This document shows positions 27,715-36,900 of a stretch of DNA of 39,701 nt, piece after piece. Source of the DNA: Candidatus Aenigmatarchaeota archaeon. Its GTDB lineage: Archaea; Aenigmatarchaeota; Aenigmatarchaeia; CG10238-14; SpSt-28. The notes below the pieces were generated by a model. It did not search any database. It saw only the letters and a program-made list of their open reading frames with translations, and was not told the DNA's origin. The stretch's first letter is position 1, and every line of letters begins with the position of its first letter. The position numbers were made by a program, and so were the translations under genes. Where the stretch lies: NCBI GenBank assembly GCA_025057985.1, contig JANXEV010000006.1, positions 1 to 39,701 on the forward strand. The letters are read 5' to 3'.

Positions 27715-30107
27715 TTAACTCCTCCAATCAAATTAAAAACATCACTATAATCTCTTTTTTGTTTTCTCAATTTTTTAATTTTCTTTAGCAAAAACGACAA
27801 AAAGAAAGAAGCCGCCGCGAAAATTAACAAATAGAAATATTCTTTTTTAAATTCTATCGACGTGATTTTTATAAAAAAGCCTGTCGGATAATTTTGTCTG
27901 TTCTCTAAAATAGTTAGACCTATTTCTTTCGAGTAATTCAACTCATCACTTACCATTCTTATTTTAATCGTCGAAACCCCAAGGGTAGCGTTTTCTCTGA
28001 CCGAAATCGTCACAAAATTTTTCACAGACTCGCCAGGTTTTATTCTCTCGATGAAAGTTTGATTAAAAGTATAATTAAAACCGACTCCGTCTAAGTAAAG
28101 TTCTAAGTTGTTTAAATCGGTCTGACCTGTGTTAAAAATGGTGAATTCCACGTTAGCTTTATTGCCTTGTTCGATTCTAATGGTATCAGGAATCAAAATA
28201 AAAACCTCTTTTTTTCTTTCAACGTATATAGAAGAATTGTAAGTAGAAGCAATGAATGGGTCTTTTTTAACAAAAACCGAAAAAGAAATGTTTCCTTCGT
28301 TTTCCAATCCAACTTCAAAACTAACTATACCTTTTTCGTTACTTTTTCTCACTATGGTTTTTCCATCGATTTTTATCGTTGCGGTCGCGCTTTCGATAGA
28401 ATTTCCATCTTCGTCTTGAACCAAACACTGAATCAAAGCAACTTCATCGACATAAAATTTATTCTTATTCGAATTACACAAAACCTTAGTGTATTTCTCT
28501 CTACCTAGAACAAAAGCAGACAAACTATTAGTAGAAAACGAAACAGTATTACTCGTTTTATCCAAAACGAAATTCCCCATTTTTACCCAATCTTTGTTGC
28601 ATAAGCTTTTTTGATGGTTCCAGCTATCACAATAAAAAAGATTTATAAAATCTTCGTCCTCCACATTAGATTCTTTATAATTCAGTTTAACATCAACTTT
28701 CGAATAAATGCCAGAAACTTCAAAAAAATAAATTCCATAAACTTTCAAACCTTCGATTTGCAAACTATCTTGGTAATTATAGCTAAAGAAATTTTGATTG
28801 GATGAAAAACTGAAGTCGTAGAAATACAAACTCGATTGGGGTAAAACTATCTTCAAATCATACTTATCCGGAACCGACCTTATCAAATAATTACCGTAAC
28901 TGTCTGTTGTGTTTCTGAAAATTTCTTGTCCATCTTTGTAGAGGTAGAAACTGGCGAATATAGGTTTTTTATTTGAGTCCACTAAACTTCCATAAATCGA
29001 CCTCACATAATAAACTTTTACCGTGTCCGAATACACTCGGTCCAAATTTGCTACGACTTTCAAATTATACACTCCTGGGTTTAAAGATGGTATCGAAATT
29101 CTTAAAACGTTATTAGACCCGTCAAATCTTAAAGCTAAAATTTCTACTTGCTCTTCTTCTAAGTAAACCTTTAAATTTTCTTTAGAAATTTCAACCGGCC
29201 TACCACTATCAGATACATAAACGTTTAAAGTTATATTTTCTCCAGACTCCACGTAGTTTCTGGAGATATGCGATATTCTAAATTCATACCTTGGCAAAAC
29301 TTTAAAAACAACCGGGAAGTTTATATTGAAGGAAGAATAGGACATACCGAGAGCAAACAAGTATGTGCCTGAAGTTAGGTTAGAAATTATCGCAGAAAGT
29401 TTATTAGATTGTATTTCTGTTAAAATGCTAGCTTTAGAAGAATTTATAGAATGGGAAAAAGTGAAAGCGCTAAGACTAATGTCAGAATCTATATTAAAAG
29501 TTAGTTTAACGTAAACTCCTTCATAAACGTCTGTAGGTTGATCGAATGAAATTTCTATTTTTTTTATGCTAAAAGGTAGAGTTTCTGTAGTGTCTTGGCA
29601 AGAAACTAAAAGATTATAGTCTCTTGGTGAGAGTAAATAGGAATAGAGACTAAAAGACCAAGTATTGTTAGAGGTTCTCCTGACTGTGGGTATATAGTTG
29701 CTTCCCGTTCCACTTATCAGAACTTGTGGTGTAGAACTACAATTTATAGTAGCATTTATTTCGTTGTAATGCCTCAACTCGTTATTAAACTTTACCACCC
29801 AACCAACACCGTCACTCGGATAAAAGCTAGTTATCAACTCTCCTCTTACGTTAGAAAATAAAAACATCGGTAGAGTTATAAAGAAAACCAAAACGCTGAT
29901 GCTCTTTTTAATCTTTTCTTTCGCCACATAAACTTTAGCTCTACCTACAACAAAAGACTCTACCTTTCCTTGGTCTTTCAGCGCTTCAAGATATCCGGAT
30001 AGCAAATACCTCTTAATTTTTAATCTTCTAGCTAGCTGAGAAATCGACATAATCTCCTTACTTAAAATATTCAAAATTTTCTCCTCTATTTTTTCACCAG
30101 AACCCAT
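27711..30107 (-). CDS. Transmembrane wHTH protein with large extracellular domain and C-terminal TM
   Basis: N-terminal wHTH (EEKILNILSKEIMSISQLARRLKIKRYLLSGYLEALKDQGKVESFVVGRAKVYVAK), TM SISVLVFFITLPMFLFSNV, ~650-aa Ig-like region, C-terminal TM YLLIFAAASFFLSFLL, cytoplasmic basic tail. Confidence 0.8.
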   Translation of the reverse strand: MGSGEKIEEKILNILSKEIMSISQLARRLKIKRYLLSGYLEALKDQGKVESFVVGRAKVYVAKEKIKKSISVLVFFITLPMFLFSNVRGELITSFYPSDGVGWVVKFNNELRHYNEINATINCSSTPQVLISGTGSNYIPTVRRTSNNTWSFSLYSYLLSPRDYNLLVSCQDTTETLPFSIKKIEISFDQPTDVYEGVYVKLTFNIDSDISLSAFTFSHSINSSKASILTEIQSNKLSAIISNLTSGTYLFALGMSYSSFNINFPVVFKVLPRYEFRISHISRNYVESGENITLNVYVSDSGRPVEISKENLKVYLEEEQVEILALRFDGSNNVLRISIPSLNPGVYNLKVVANLDRVYSDTVKVYYVRSIYGSLVDSNKKPIFASFYLYKDGQEIFRNTTDSYGNYLIRSVPDKYDLKIVLPQSSLYFYDFSFSSNQNFFSYNYQDSLQIEGLKVYGIYFFEVSGIYSKVDVKLNYKESNVEDEDFINLFYCDSWNHQKSLCNKDWVKMGNFVLDKTSNTVSFSTNSLSAFVLGREKYTKVLCNSNKNKFYVDEVALIQCLVQDEDGNSIESATATIKIDGKTIVRKSNEKGIVSFEVGLENEGNISFSVFVKKDPFIASTYNSSIYVERKKEVFILIPDTIRIEQGNKANVEFTIFNTGQTDLNNLELYLDGVGFNYTFNQTFIERIKPGESVKNFVTISVRENATLGVSTIKIRMVSDELNYSKEIGLTILENRQNYPTGFFIKITSIEFKKEYFYLLIFAAASFFLSFLLKKIKKLRKQKRDYSDVFNLIGGVK

Positions 30108-30111
30108 TTTC

Positions 30112-30173
30112 TATATTGTATCCATGTATTAAATATATTAAATCCATATTGATGACATATTGTAGCAATATTG
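30112..30173. promoter_or_regulatory. Iterated (C/T)ATATTG motif upstream of the transmembrane wHTH gene
   Basis: TATATTG 30112-30118, CATATTG 30145-30151, CATATTG 30156-30162, CAATATTG 30166-30173; the last three are ~10-11 bp apart. Confidence 0.5.
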
Positions 30174-30215
30174 AAACATCATGGAAAATCGTATAAAGTT
30201 TTCTAAACAAACGAT

Positions 30216-30914
30216 CTAAATGTTTTGCAACCTCAACCTTATGGTGTCGAGAATATAATAAAACAAGAATCTCAGGCCTTTCGGTTTGTCGATTTTAGCT
30301 TTTTGATAAGTATAAAAACCGTCTTCAGAAACCAAGTAAAACCCTATTTCCACTTCTTCGTCTCCAACTGGTTTGTTATGAACTTTAATCAAATTTTTCC
30401 CTTTCTTCACATAACCATTTCCGTACTCAAAAACCCAACCTTCTGGATAATCTGAAGCCAGAATAAACAAATTCTTAGTAAGATTTGAGTATACATCAAA
30501 TATCAAAAAATCGCCATAGCTTCTTATTGATTCGACTCTAAAATCATTGGAGCTAATCAAACTCGGCCTAGACACATAAAAGGTTTTCTCAAAAACGTCT
30601 GAACAGTAAAATATTTTAATCCTATTAGTTTCAGCTGGTACAAAACTTAAGTTCAACGAAACTATCTCGCCTGGTTTTAAAACGTATTCCTTACTCCATG
30701 TTTTGCTTAAAGCGTCCATAAAAACTCTAAATCTAAAAACCACACTCCCGGAATTGTAAATTTCCATACTAATGGTCGGCAATCCGCTCTCTCTTATATT
30801 AAAACTTTTTATATCAAACTGGCAAACACTTTTCACATCGACTTTTACCAGCGGCGCATATGCTGAAGATGAGAAAAAAATAAACATCAAAAAAATTAAT
30901 AAAAATTTTATCAT
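30216..30914 (-). CDS. Secreted surface protein
   Basis: Signal MIKFLLIFLMFIFFSSSAYA; 4-nt ATGA-type overlap with the upstream gene. Confidence 0.7.
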   Translation of the reverse strand: MIKFLLIFLMFIFFSSSAYAPLVKVDVKSVCQFDIKSFNIRESGLPTISMEIYNSGSVVFRFRVFMDALSKTWSKEYVLKPGEIVSLNLSFVPAETNRIKIFYCSDVFEKTFYVSRPSLISSNDFRVESIRSYGDFLIFDVYSNLTKNLFILASDYPEGWVFEYGNGYVKKGKNLIKVHNKPVGDEEVEIGFYLVSEDGFYTYQKAKIDKPKGLRFLFYYILDTIRLRLQNI

Positions 30915-31414
30915 AAAACTCCACCCAAGAGTTTGTCAAATCGGTAAACAAACCCGTATCTCGGTTTTTTTATCGCTAAATCGACCATTCCCTCGAAATA
31001 ACCAGAAAGTGTTTGGTTGGAAAAGAAGTAAATTTCTAATTCAGACCTTTCCTTTTCATTCAACCAAAAGTTGTTTTTAGGTAAAAAGACTTTAGAAGAG
31101 ATATTTCCTTTAACTCTAACTTCAACTTTAATTTTTTCATCAAAGGGATTTTCTATTTTTATATATTTCTTAGAGTAGCTACCATTGCCCGGAAGCACAC
31201 CAAAATCTAAAATATTTGGGTCGTTTGAAAAACCTATAGTCAAGTTCTCTTCTCTTGGATCAAAAACCTTAGCCTTACTAGTAAAACTTATAGTGGTCAC
31301 CTCAAAAAACAAGTTGTAAAATTTTGCGTTTAAAATCAATAAAGTGGCTAAAATTAATATTACAAACAAAAAAACTCTAAACTTCAAGTTTTTTTCATTT
31401 TTTTTCTTTTTCAT
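30911..31414 (-). CDS. Small signal-anchored surface protein with Ig-like domain
   Basis: FRVFLFVILILATLLILNAKFY anchor; ILDFGVLPGNGSYSKKYIKIENPFDEKIKVEVRV. Confidence 0.7.
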   Translation of the reverse strand: MKKKKNEKNLKFRVFLFVILILATLLILNAKFYNLFFEVTTISFTSKAKVFDPREENLTIGFSNDPNILDFGVLPGNGSYSKKYIKIENPFDEKIKVEVRVKGNISSKVFLPKNNFWLNEKERSELEIYFFSNQTLSGYFEGMVDLAIKKPRYGFVYRFDKLLGGVL

Positions 31415-31443
31415 TTAATTTATTAGATAAATTACCTTTAAAT

Positions 31444-32361
31444 CTACACAAAATAACGCCAAATAATTACAGAAGCTATTATCAATACCAAAAACAATAA
31501 AAGCGGTAGCAAATTAACCTCTTCTACTTTTTTTTCAGGTAGATAATCGAAAATTAAAGTTGTGGTTTTTTCTTTTCCACCACTTAAGAAGTCCACTACA
31601 ACTCTACCTTCATATTCTCCTTTTATCGGCTGATCTATATAACCAATCAACTCTCCTAATTCATTTGGTTTTAGATCAATCGAAGAAGTGGAAAAACTTA
31701 TGGAAGAATTCTCAAAAAATATTTGACCGTAAGACCTAACCCTCATCGTAACGGTTCCCTTGTTTTTAAAATAGACTTTTACTTTATTCCCCTCAGTAAG
31801 AATTTCGACTATTTCTCCATCTCTGACAGCCGTCCCATCTATTTTGAAAAATATGTTTACTTTTGCAAGAGAAATTAGACCTATTCCGATTTGACCTCCT
31901 GGTTGTTGTGAAACTTGAGGCCGAGGTTCTACAGAAATCAAATGATATCCTGGTTCTGCGTTCAACGGCACTTTTATCATCAAACTTACCTCTCTCCATG
32001 TTCTGATTTTACCCACCTGAGTTTCTAAAGGTGTTTCTTGTGGTTTTAAGACTATTGGATTAGAAAAATAAACAATCCATTTGCTGGCGTCTTCTTCAGA
32101 AAAATTAGCCAAACGATCTGAATATTTTGGTAGTAAAAAATCTGGATTTCCAGGCTCCTCTTTCATAGAAACTAAAATTTCTTCGTTGCTAGGACTAACT
32201 ACATAAAATTTTACGATTTTTGATTCACCTCTTTGTAAAGTTCCTAGATCGATAAAGGAAGGGGAAACGCCTATCGTATATTTTTGAGCTTCGACTGTAG
32301 AAAAAAACAATAAAAACATCACAAAAACCAAAATCTTTCTCATTTTTAAAATTAACATCAA
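31444..32361 (-). CDS. Secreted protein with Ig-like domains and C-terminal TM (NEW3/DUF916-like pattern)
   Basis: Signal ILVFVMFLLFFSTVEA; VSPSFIDLGTLQRGESKIVKFYVVSPS; C-terminal LLPLLLFLVLIIASVIIWRYFV. Start could be MRKIL a few codons downstream of 32361. Confidence 0.72.
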   Translation of the reverse strand: MMLILKMRKILVFVMFLLFFSTVEAQKYTIGVSPSFIDLGTLQRGESKIVKFYVVSPSNEEILVSMKEEPGNPDFLLPKYSDRLANFSEEDASKWIVYFSNPIVLKPQETPLETQVGKIRTWREVSLMIKVPLNAEPGYHLISVEPRPQVSQQPGGQIGIGLISLAKVNIFFKIDGTAVRDGEIVEILTEGNKVKVYFKNKGTVTMRVRSYGQIFFENSSISFSTSSIDLKPNELGELIGYIDQPIKGEYEGRVVVDFLSGGKEKTTTLIFDYLPEKKVEEVNLLPLLLFLVLIIASVIIWRYFV

Positions 32362-32393
32362 CCAGTATTAAATGTTAAAAACCAAAGATAAAT

Positions 32394-32672
32394 ATGGAAA
32401 ATGAATTTCTAATGAAAAGGCCTCTGAAGGCGTCGAGCCTAAAAGTTATAGAGTACATAGGTGGTTTGTACGCTACTTTTGACGGAGAAAGGTATTGGAG
32501 ATTAGAAAAATGGGCCTGGGAAATACTAAAGTTGTGCGACGGTAAAAAAAGTGTGGCTGAAATCGCTAGGATTATAGCAGAAGACGTACAAATGAGTTTT
32601 GAAGAAACGATCAAAGGTCTAAAACCGATATTAGAAGAATTTGAAAAGGCTGGTTTTATAAAGTACGTTTAA
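32394..32672 (+). CDS. Stand-alone PqqD-like (RiPP recognition element fold) protein
   Basis: YIGGLYATFDGERYWRLEKWAWEILKLCDGKKSVAEIARIIAEDVQMSFEETIKGLKPILEEFEKAGFI matches the PqqD pattern. Confidence 0.7.
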   Translation: MENEFLMKRPLKASSLKVIEYIGGLYATFDGERYWRLEKWAWEILKLCDGKKSVAEIARIIAEDVQMSFEETIKGLKPILEEFEKAGFIKYV

Positions 32673-32926
32673 CCTATTTTTTTCTTTAATCTCTCTATCA
32701 ACTCTTCTTCCTTAACCGTTTCTATTGCCTTTTCCTTAGGAAAAATTATTCTATAAACTCCTATCCTCTTCTGATACACTTTCCCTTCGCCAAGCAATTC
32801 ATGAACGTATATACTGGCTGTTATCCTGCTAACTTTAGCCTTTCTCGCAATTTCTTGAATCGTCAGACCGTCGGGATTTTCCTTTATAACGTTCAAAATT
32901 TTTTCTTTCGTGTTGCTACTCCTCAT
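32669..32926 (-). CDS. Small wHTH transcriptional regulator
   Basis: TKEKILNVIKENPDGLTIQEIARKAKVSRITASIYVHELLGEGKVYQKRIGVYRI. Confidence 0.8.
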   Translation of the reverse strand: MRSSNTKEKILNVIKENPDGLTIQEIARKAKVSRITASIYVHELLGEGKVYQKRIGVYRIIFPKEKAIETVKEEELIERLKKKIG

Positions 32927-32935
32927 AATCTATAT

Positions 32936-32967
32936 AGTAATGTTAAATATAAAAGCTTAACACTATT
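32936..32967. promoter_or_regulatory. Imperfect inverted repeat between divergent wHTH and secreted-protein genes
   Basis: AGTAATGTTAA (32936-32946) and TTAACACTATT (32957-32967); 9/11 matches between arms, 10 bp upstream of the wHTH start. Confidence 0.6.
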
Positions 32968-32982
32968 GATTAAAATTAAAGC

Positions 32983-32991
32983 TTATAAATA
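32983..32991 (+). promoter_or_regulatory. TATA box for the 33021 gene
   Basis: TTATAAATA, purine-rich TTAAAG just upstream; AGGTG Shine-Dalgarno-like at 33011-33015 before ATG 33021. Confidence 0.6.
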
Positions 32992-33020
32992 CTTGTAATA
33001 AATAATTATTAGGTGAAAAG

Positions 33021-33899
33021 ATGTTGAAAAAATGGCTTTTCGCTCTAATACTTCTCTCTACTTTAGCAGTCGCGCCAGTACTTGCACCACAATCAGAGTA
33101 CAACGTAACGGTCAACGTTTCAGTAGCTCCTGTCACAGAGATAACAGTAGTTCCAAACTATCTCGAATGGTTGAACTTAAACCCGGGTAGTGCTGGTACA
33201 GCGAAATATGTTGACATAAAAAACACAGGATCAGTAGCTATAAATTATGTCTATGTCTATGCTAGCACGCTCTCAGATGAAACCACAAGACCATATGGTA
33301 CCACAGATCCAACAAGATATTCGGCAGCTGGAGTGATAGTCCTCAGAAACGAAACCGACCAAATACCACAGTTCGTTGGAAGAATCGAGTGGAACTGGAC
33401 AGACGTTATAAGCGGTGCAGACTTCAGTGCAGTTGGCAGCGCTTCAGCATGGGGCTTCTATAAAAACACGAGTTTCGAATACGTTTGGGCTGCTGCTGCA
33501 GACACGTCAACCGGAAGATGTAATGACACTAACGCAAGGTTTGCGATAGAAGACGATGTTGATATGGGTACGACTGCAACGAGAACTCCAACAACAAACG
33601 GTATAACAAGAAATGGTGGAGATGCGAATTTTGGATATTTCAGCGTTAGTTCAAGAGCTGCTTTTGGAAACGATAACGTTTGTGTAGCAGTTGCTTCAGA
33701 TTGTTCAAAGATATACATCTATAAGTACGACAAAAGAAGTGGCTTTTCCACATGCACGAATTCGAGATATCTGACAACAAAACAACTTGCACCTGGTGAT
33801 ATTCTCAGACTAACATCCTTGAACGCATATGTTCCAAAAGGAATTCCAGCGGGTGTATTGAAACTAGGGACGATAACTTTCGTGGGAGTCTCCTCCTAG
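33021..33899 (+). CDS. Secreted structural protein, candidate TasA/AbpA-like filament subunit
   Basis: Signal MLKKWLFALILLSTLAVAPVLA; N-terminal beta-rich YNVTVNVSVAPVTEITVVP; LEWLNLNPGSAGTAKYVDIKNTGSVAINYVYVYAS resembles the TasA/camelysin-type pattern. Confidence 0.55.
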   Translation: MLKKWLFALILLSTLAVAPVLAPQSEYNVTVNVSVAPVTEITVVPNYLEWLNLNPGSAGTAKYVDIKNTGSVAINYVYVYASTLSDETTRPYGTTDPTRYSAAGVIVLRNETDQIPQFVGRIEWNWTDVISGADFSAVGSASAWGFYKNTSFEYVWAAAADTSTGRCNDTNARFAIEDDVDMGTTATRTPTTNGITRNGGDANFGYFSVSSRAAFGNDNVCVAVASDCSKIYIYKYDKRSGFSTCTNSRYLTTKQLAPGDILRLTSLNAYVPKGIPAGVLKLGTITFVGVSS

Positions 33900-33902
33900 T
33901 TT

Positions 33903-36900
33903 TTATTTTATTTTTTTCTCTATCCTATCTAGCTTTTCCTCTAAGGTTCTCTTCATCGCTCTATAAGCTTCTTCGCTTATTATGTTTTCTTTTCTACTTT
34001 TTTCCAAAGCTTTCAAGGCCCTCAAAACTTCTTCTCTTTCTCTCAGTATGTTTTCCCTACTTTCTTTCGCTTTTACCATCTCCGCTAATTTTGCAGTAGA
34101 AATAATAACGGGGAGTCTAACTTTTTCTTTTTTCCTAAACTTGGTGTAGAACACAAGAAAGATTAGAAAGCTCACACCGAGTAGAGAAACCAAAGGCCAA
34201 ATTGGTATTATAAAAACCCTTTGTTTGATTTGAAGCTTGGATAACAAATCTTTAACTCTCTCTATCATCGTCTTTACATTTTCGACCTTTTTACTCGCAT
34301 CCTCATAATTTTTACCATGTAAACTAATTCTCGCACCTCTAAGTTCTTCCTTTATTTTCTCCAACAAAGAATTGACCACAGATACGTCTTTCCCTTCTTT
34401 CTCTGCTATCTTTGCTTTGATAACAAGGTCTGCATATTCGTCTTCAAGCTTCGAAATCTCTTCTTCTAACAATTCTTCTATCGATTTGTAAATCGTTATA
34501 CTTATCTCTTTCGAGTCCGCTATCAGATTCGAAGAAGCTATAAGTGTTACTGGGAAAACTCCCGTGTTGGCGTTTTTAGGTATGTTGAATGTTATGACAA
34601 AGACTGCTGTTTCGTTTGGTTTAAGTTTATAATAGTTAGAAGGTGTGATGTTGAACCAAGCAAGTGGGATCCCAACAAGAGTTAAAGAAACATTACCCAA
34701 TTCTATACCTCCTATGTTTCTTACAACCACTACTTCTGTTTTCACCGCATTTCTCGCTACGGAAACATTTCTAGCAAATTTTTCAATCATCAATCCAGCA
34801 GTTAAATTAGCCGTAGGCACAGGAACAGGAACTGGTAAGACCATCTGGCCTGTGGGAATTGGTACTTCTACAATCGGTCTTTCAACCTGAGTCACATTCT
34901 TTGCGATGACTATAAAAGTTGCGTTTGCTATTATCGGTGGCTGAACATAGTCGTAAGTTACCTTAACATTTATGTAGTACAAACCTAATGGTTGATTTGA
35001 AAATATGTATGCGTTTCTCAAAAATGTTTTATTTGTTAAAGCCGGTGTAAAAACTGCTTCCGAAGACTGGAAATATTTCGTTCCATCCGGAGACGAAACC
35101 CAATATTCTATAAAAACATCTTGAGAAACTTCTCCCATGTTTATGATCAAAATGTTAAAGTCTAGTTCTTCGCCTTGAGCTACTTCATACTCTAGTGGAA
35201 TGACTTTAACGTCGTAAGGTCCTCCTTGAGCTACTCTAAAACTCGCTAGCTTCATCGTTTGAAATTCTCCCTTACTCACGTTTAAAACCGCCAGATACAT
35301 ACCATTCGGTGTTGTAGGTGGCATCGCATATCTGTATGAATAGAAACCAGTTGATTCTTTTCTCATTTGTGAGAAGTTTACACTCAAGTATAAGTTTCCA
35401 GCAGGATCATAAACCGTTAAGTTCATCGTGTCTGGGTCTACAGGTTTGCCCTCACCATCGTAAACTAAAATTCCGAACTTCATCACGTTGTTAGGATACC
35501 AAACCACAGCTGTAGAAATGTCTGCAAAAAGTCCAGTAACAGTAATCGCTCTTTTAATCACACTAAAAGTAGAGTTCGCTAATTTTACCGTCACTATGTC
35601 TGAATCTTTATAACTTGAATTTGCTACCACCGTATAGTTTCCTATAAGAGAGTCTGAAGGTAGATAGAAGGAAGGTATAGGAGAGATAGTTCCATCTTTA
35701 TTCGTCACGTGGTTGGAATCATGAATAACTCTTCCGGCTGGATCAAAAATCTTTATGTTTACCTCCACTTTTCCCAGTGGTTTGTTTTCGAAATCTCTAG
35801 CGACAAAATAAATCGACCCACTATCTCCTTGGTAGTAGACGGAAGAAAGTGTAGAAACGAATGATATATAGCTCTTTCTTACCCTAAAAAGTTTGCTATT
35901 GTAGTTGTAATTTCCTATATTATCCTCAACATAGACCGTGGCGTTGTAATGACCAACTTGTAGAGTATCTCCACCATGTTTAAACGGATAGTCTGCAAAA
36001 TAAACATAGGTACTTTCCTGTGAATAGGAAAAATTCATCTCTAAGGAATGGTAGGACATGTTTGGTTGGAAGACGATTAACGTTACTTTTTTTATACCAC
36101 TAGAACCCCTATCAGTGACATTCGCGAATATCCTTATCGAAGTGTTTTGTTCTATTTCTTCTTTATCGAAATAAATCACGATGTCTGGAGGTGTGAAGGG
36201 TAATAAGATTACGGAGAAAGACAAATTACTCGGATATGCATCTGTTTCTACAGCAAAAATCGTAAAATTAGAAATGTAAATTCCTTCTGGAACGCCACTG
36301 ACGTTGTAAGAAACTAACAAATCGAAACTCTTGTTTGCACCAACAACAAATGTCGTATTTTCTACTTTGGTGTAATTTCCCTCAACTGGAGAAACGAAAA
36401 ACGTTATATTAGCGTTTCCTAAATTTCTAACGTTCACCACACATGCTATTCCTTCGCTTGGATATTCAGACTTTCTACATTCCCTCGGAGAGGCATCCCA
36501 AGTTCTATTTTCACTGACGTTTATCGTTAAATTAAAAATCGCGAAATTCAACGAATTAGAAGAAGAGACGTTTATCCTTACATTATAAGCACCGGCCAGA
36601 TAGTTAAAAGGAACTGTCACGTTCACCATCACGCTTCTGTTTCTCCCAGAATCTAGATCGAAATTCATTGGATGAAAAGTAAAACTAAAAGATCCACAAC
36701 CATCAACACAAGAAAAACTCACATTTCTTATTCTTTCATTACCTACTGAGATTACTGTTATATTACCTAAATAGCTGGTTTGGCTCGGTGGAACTTTTCT
36801 ACTTATTTCCTTTTCCAACACATCTATGAGAGGATTGGCCAAAACTGTCACTGTAAAAATAGTTTGATTGAAAGAAATCGATCTATCCAAATTTGTCCAA

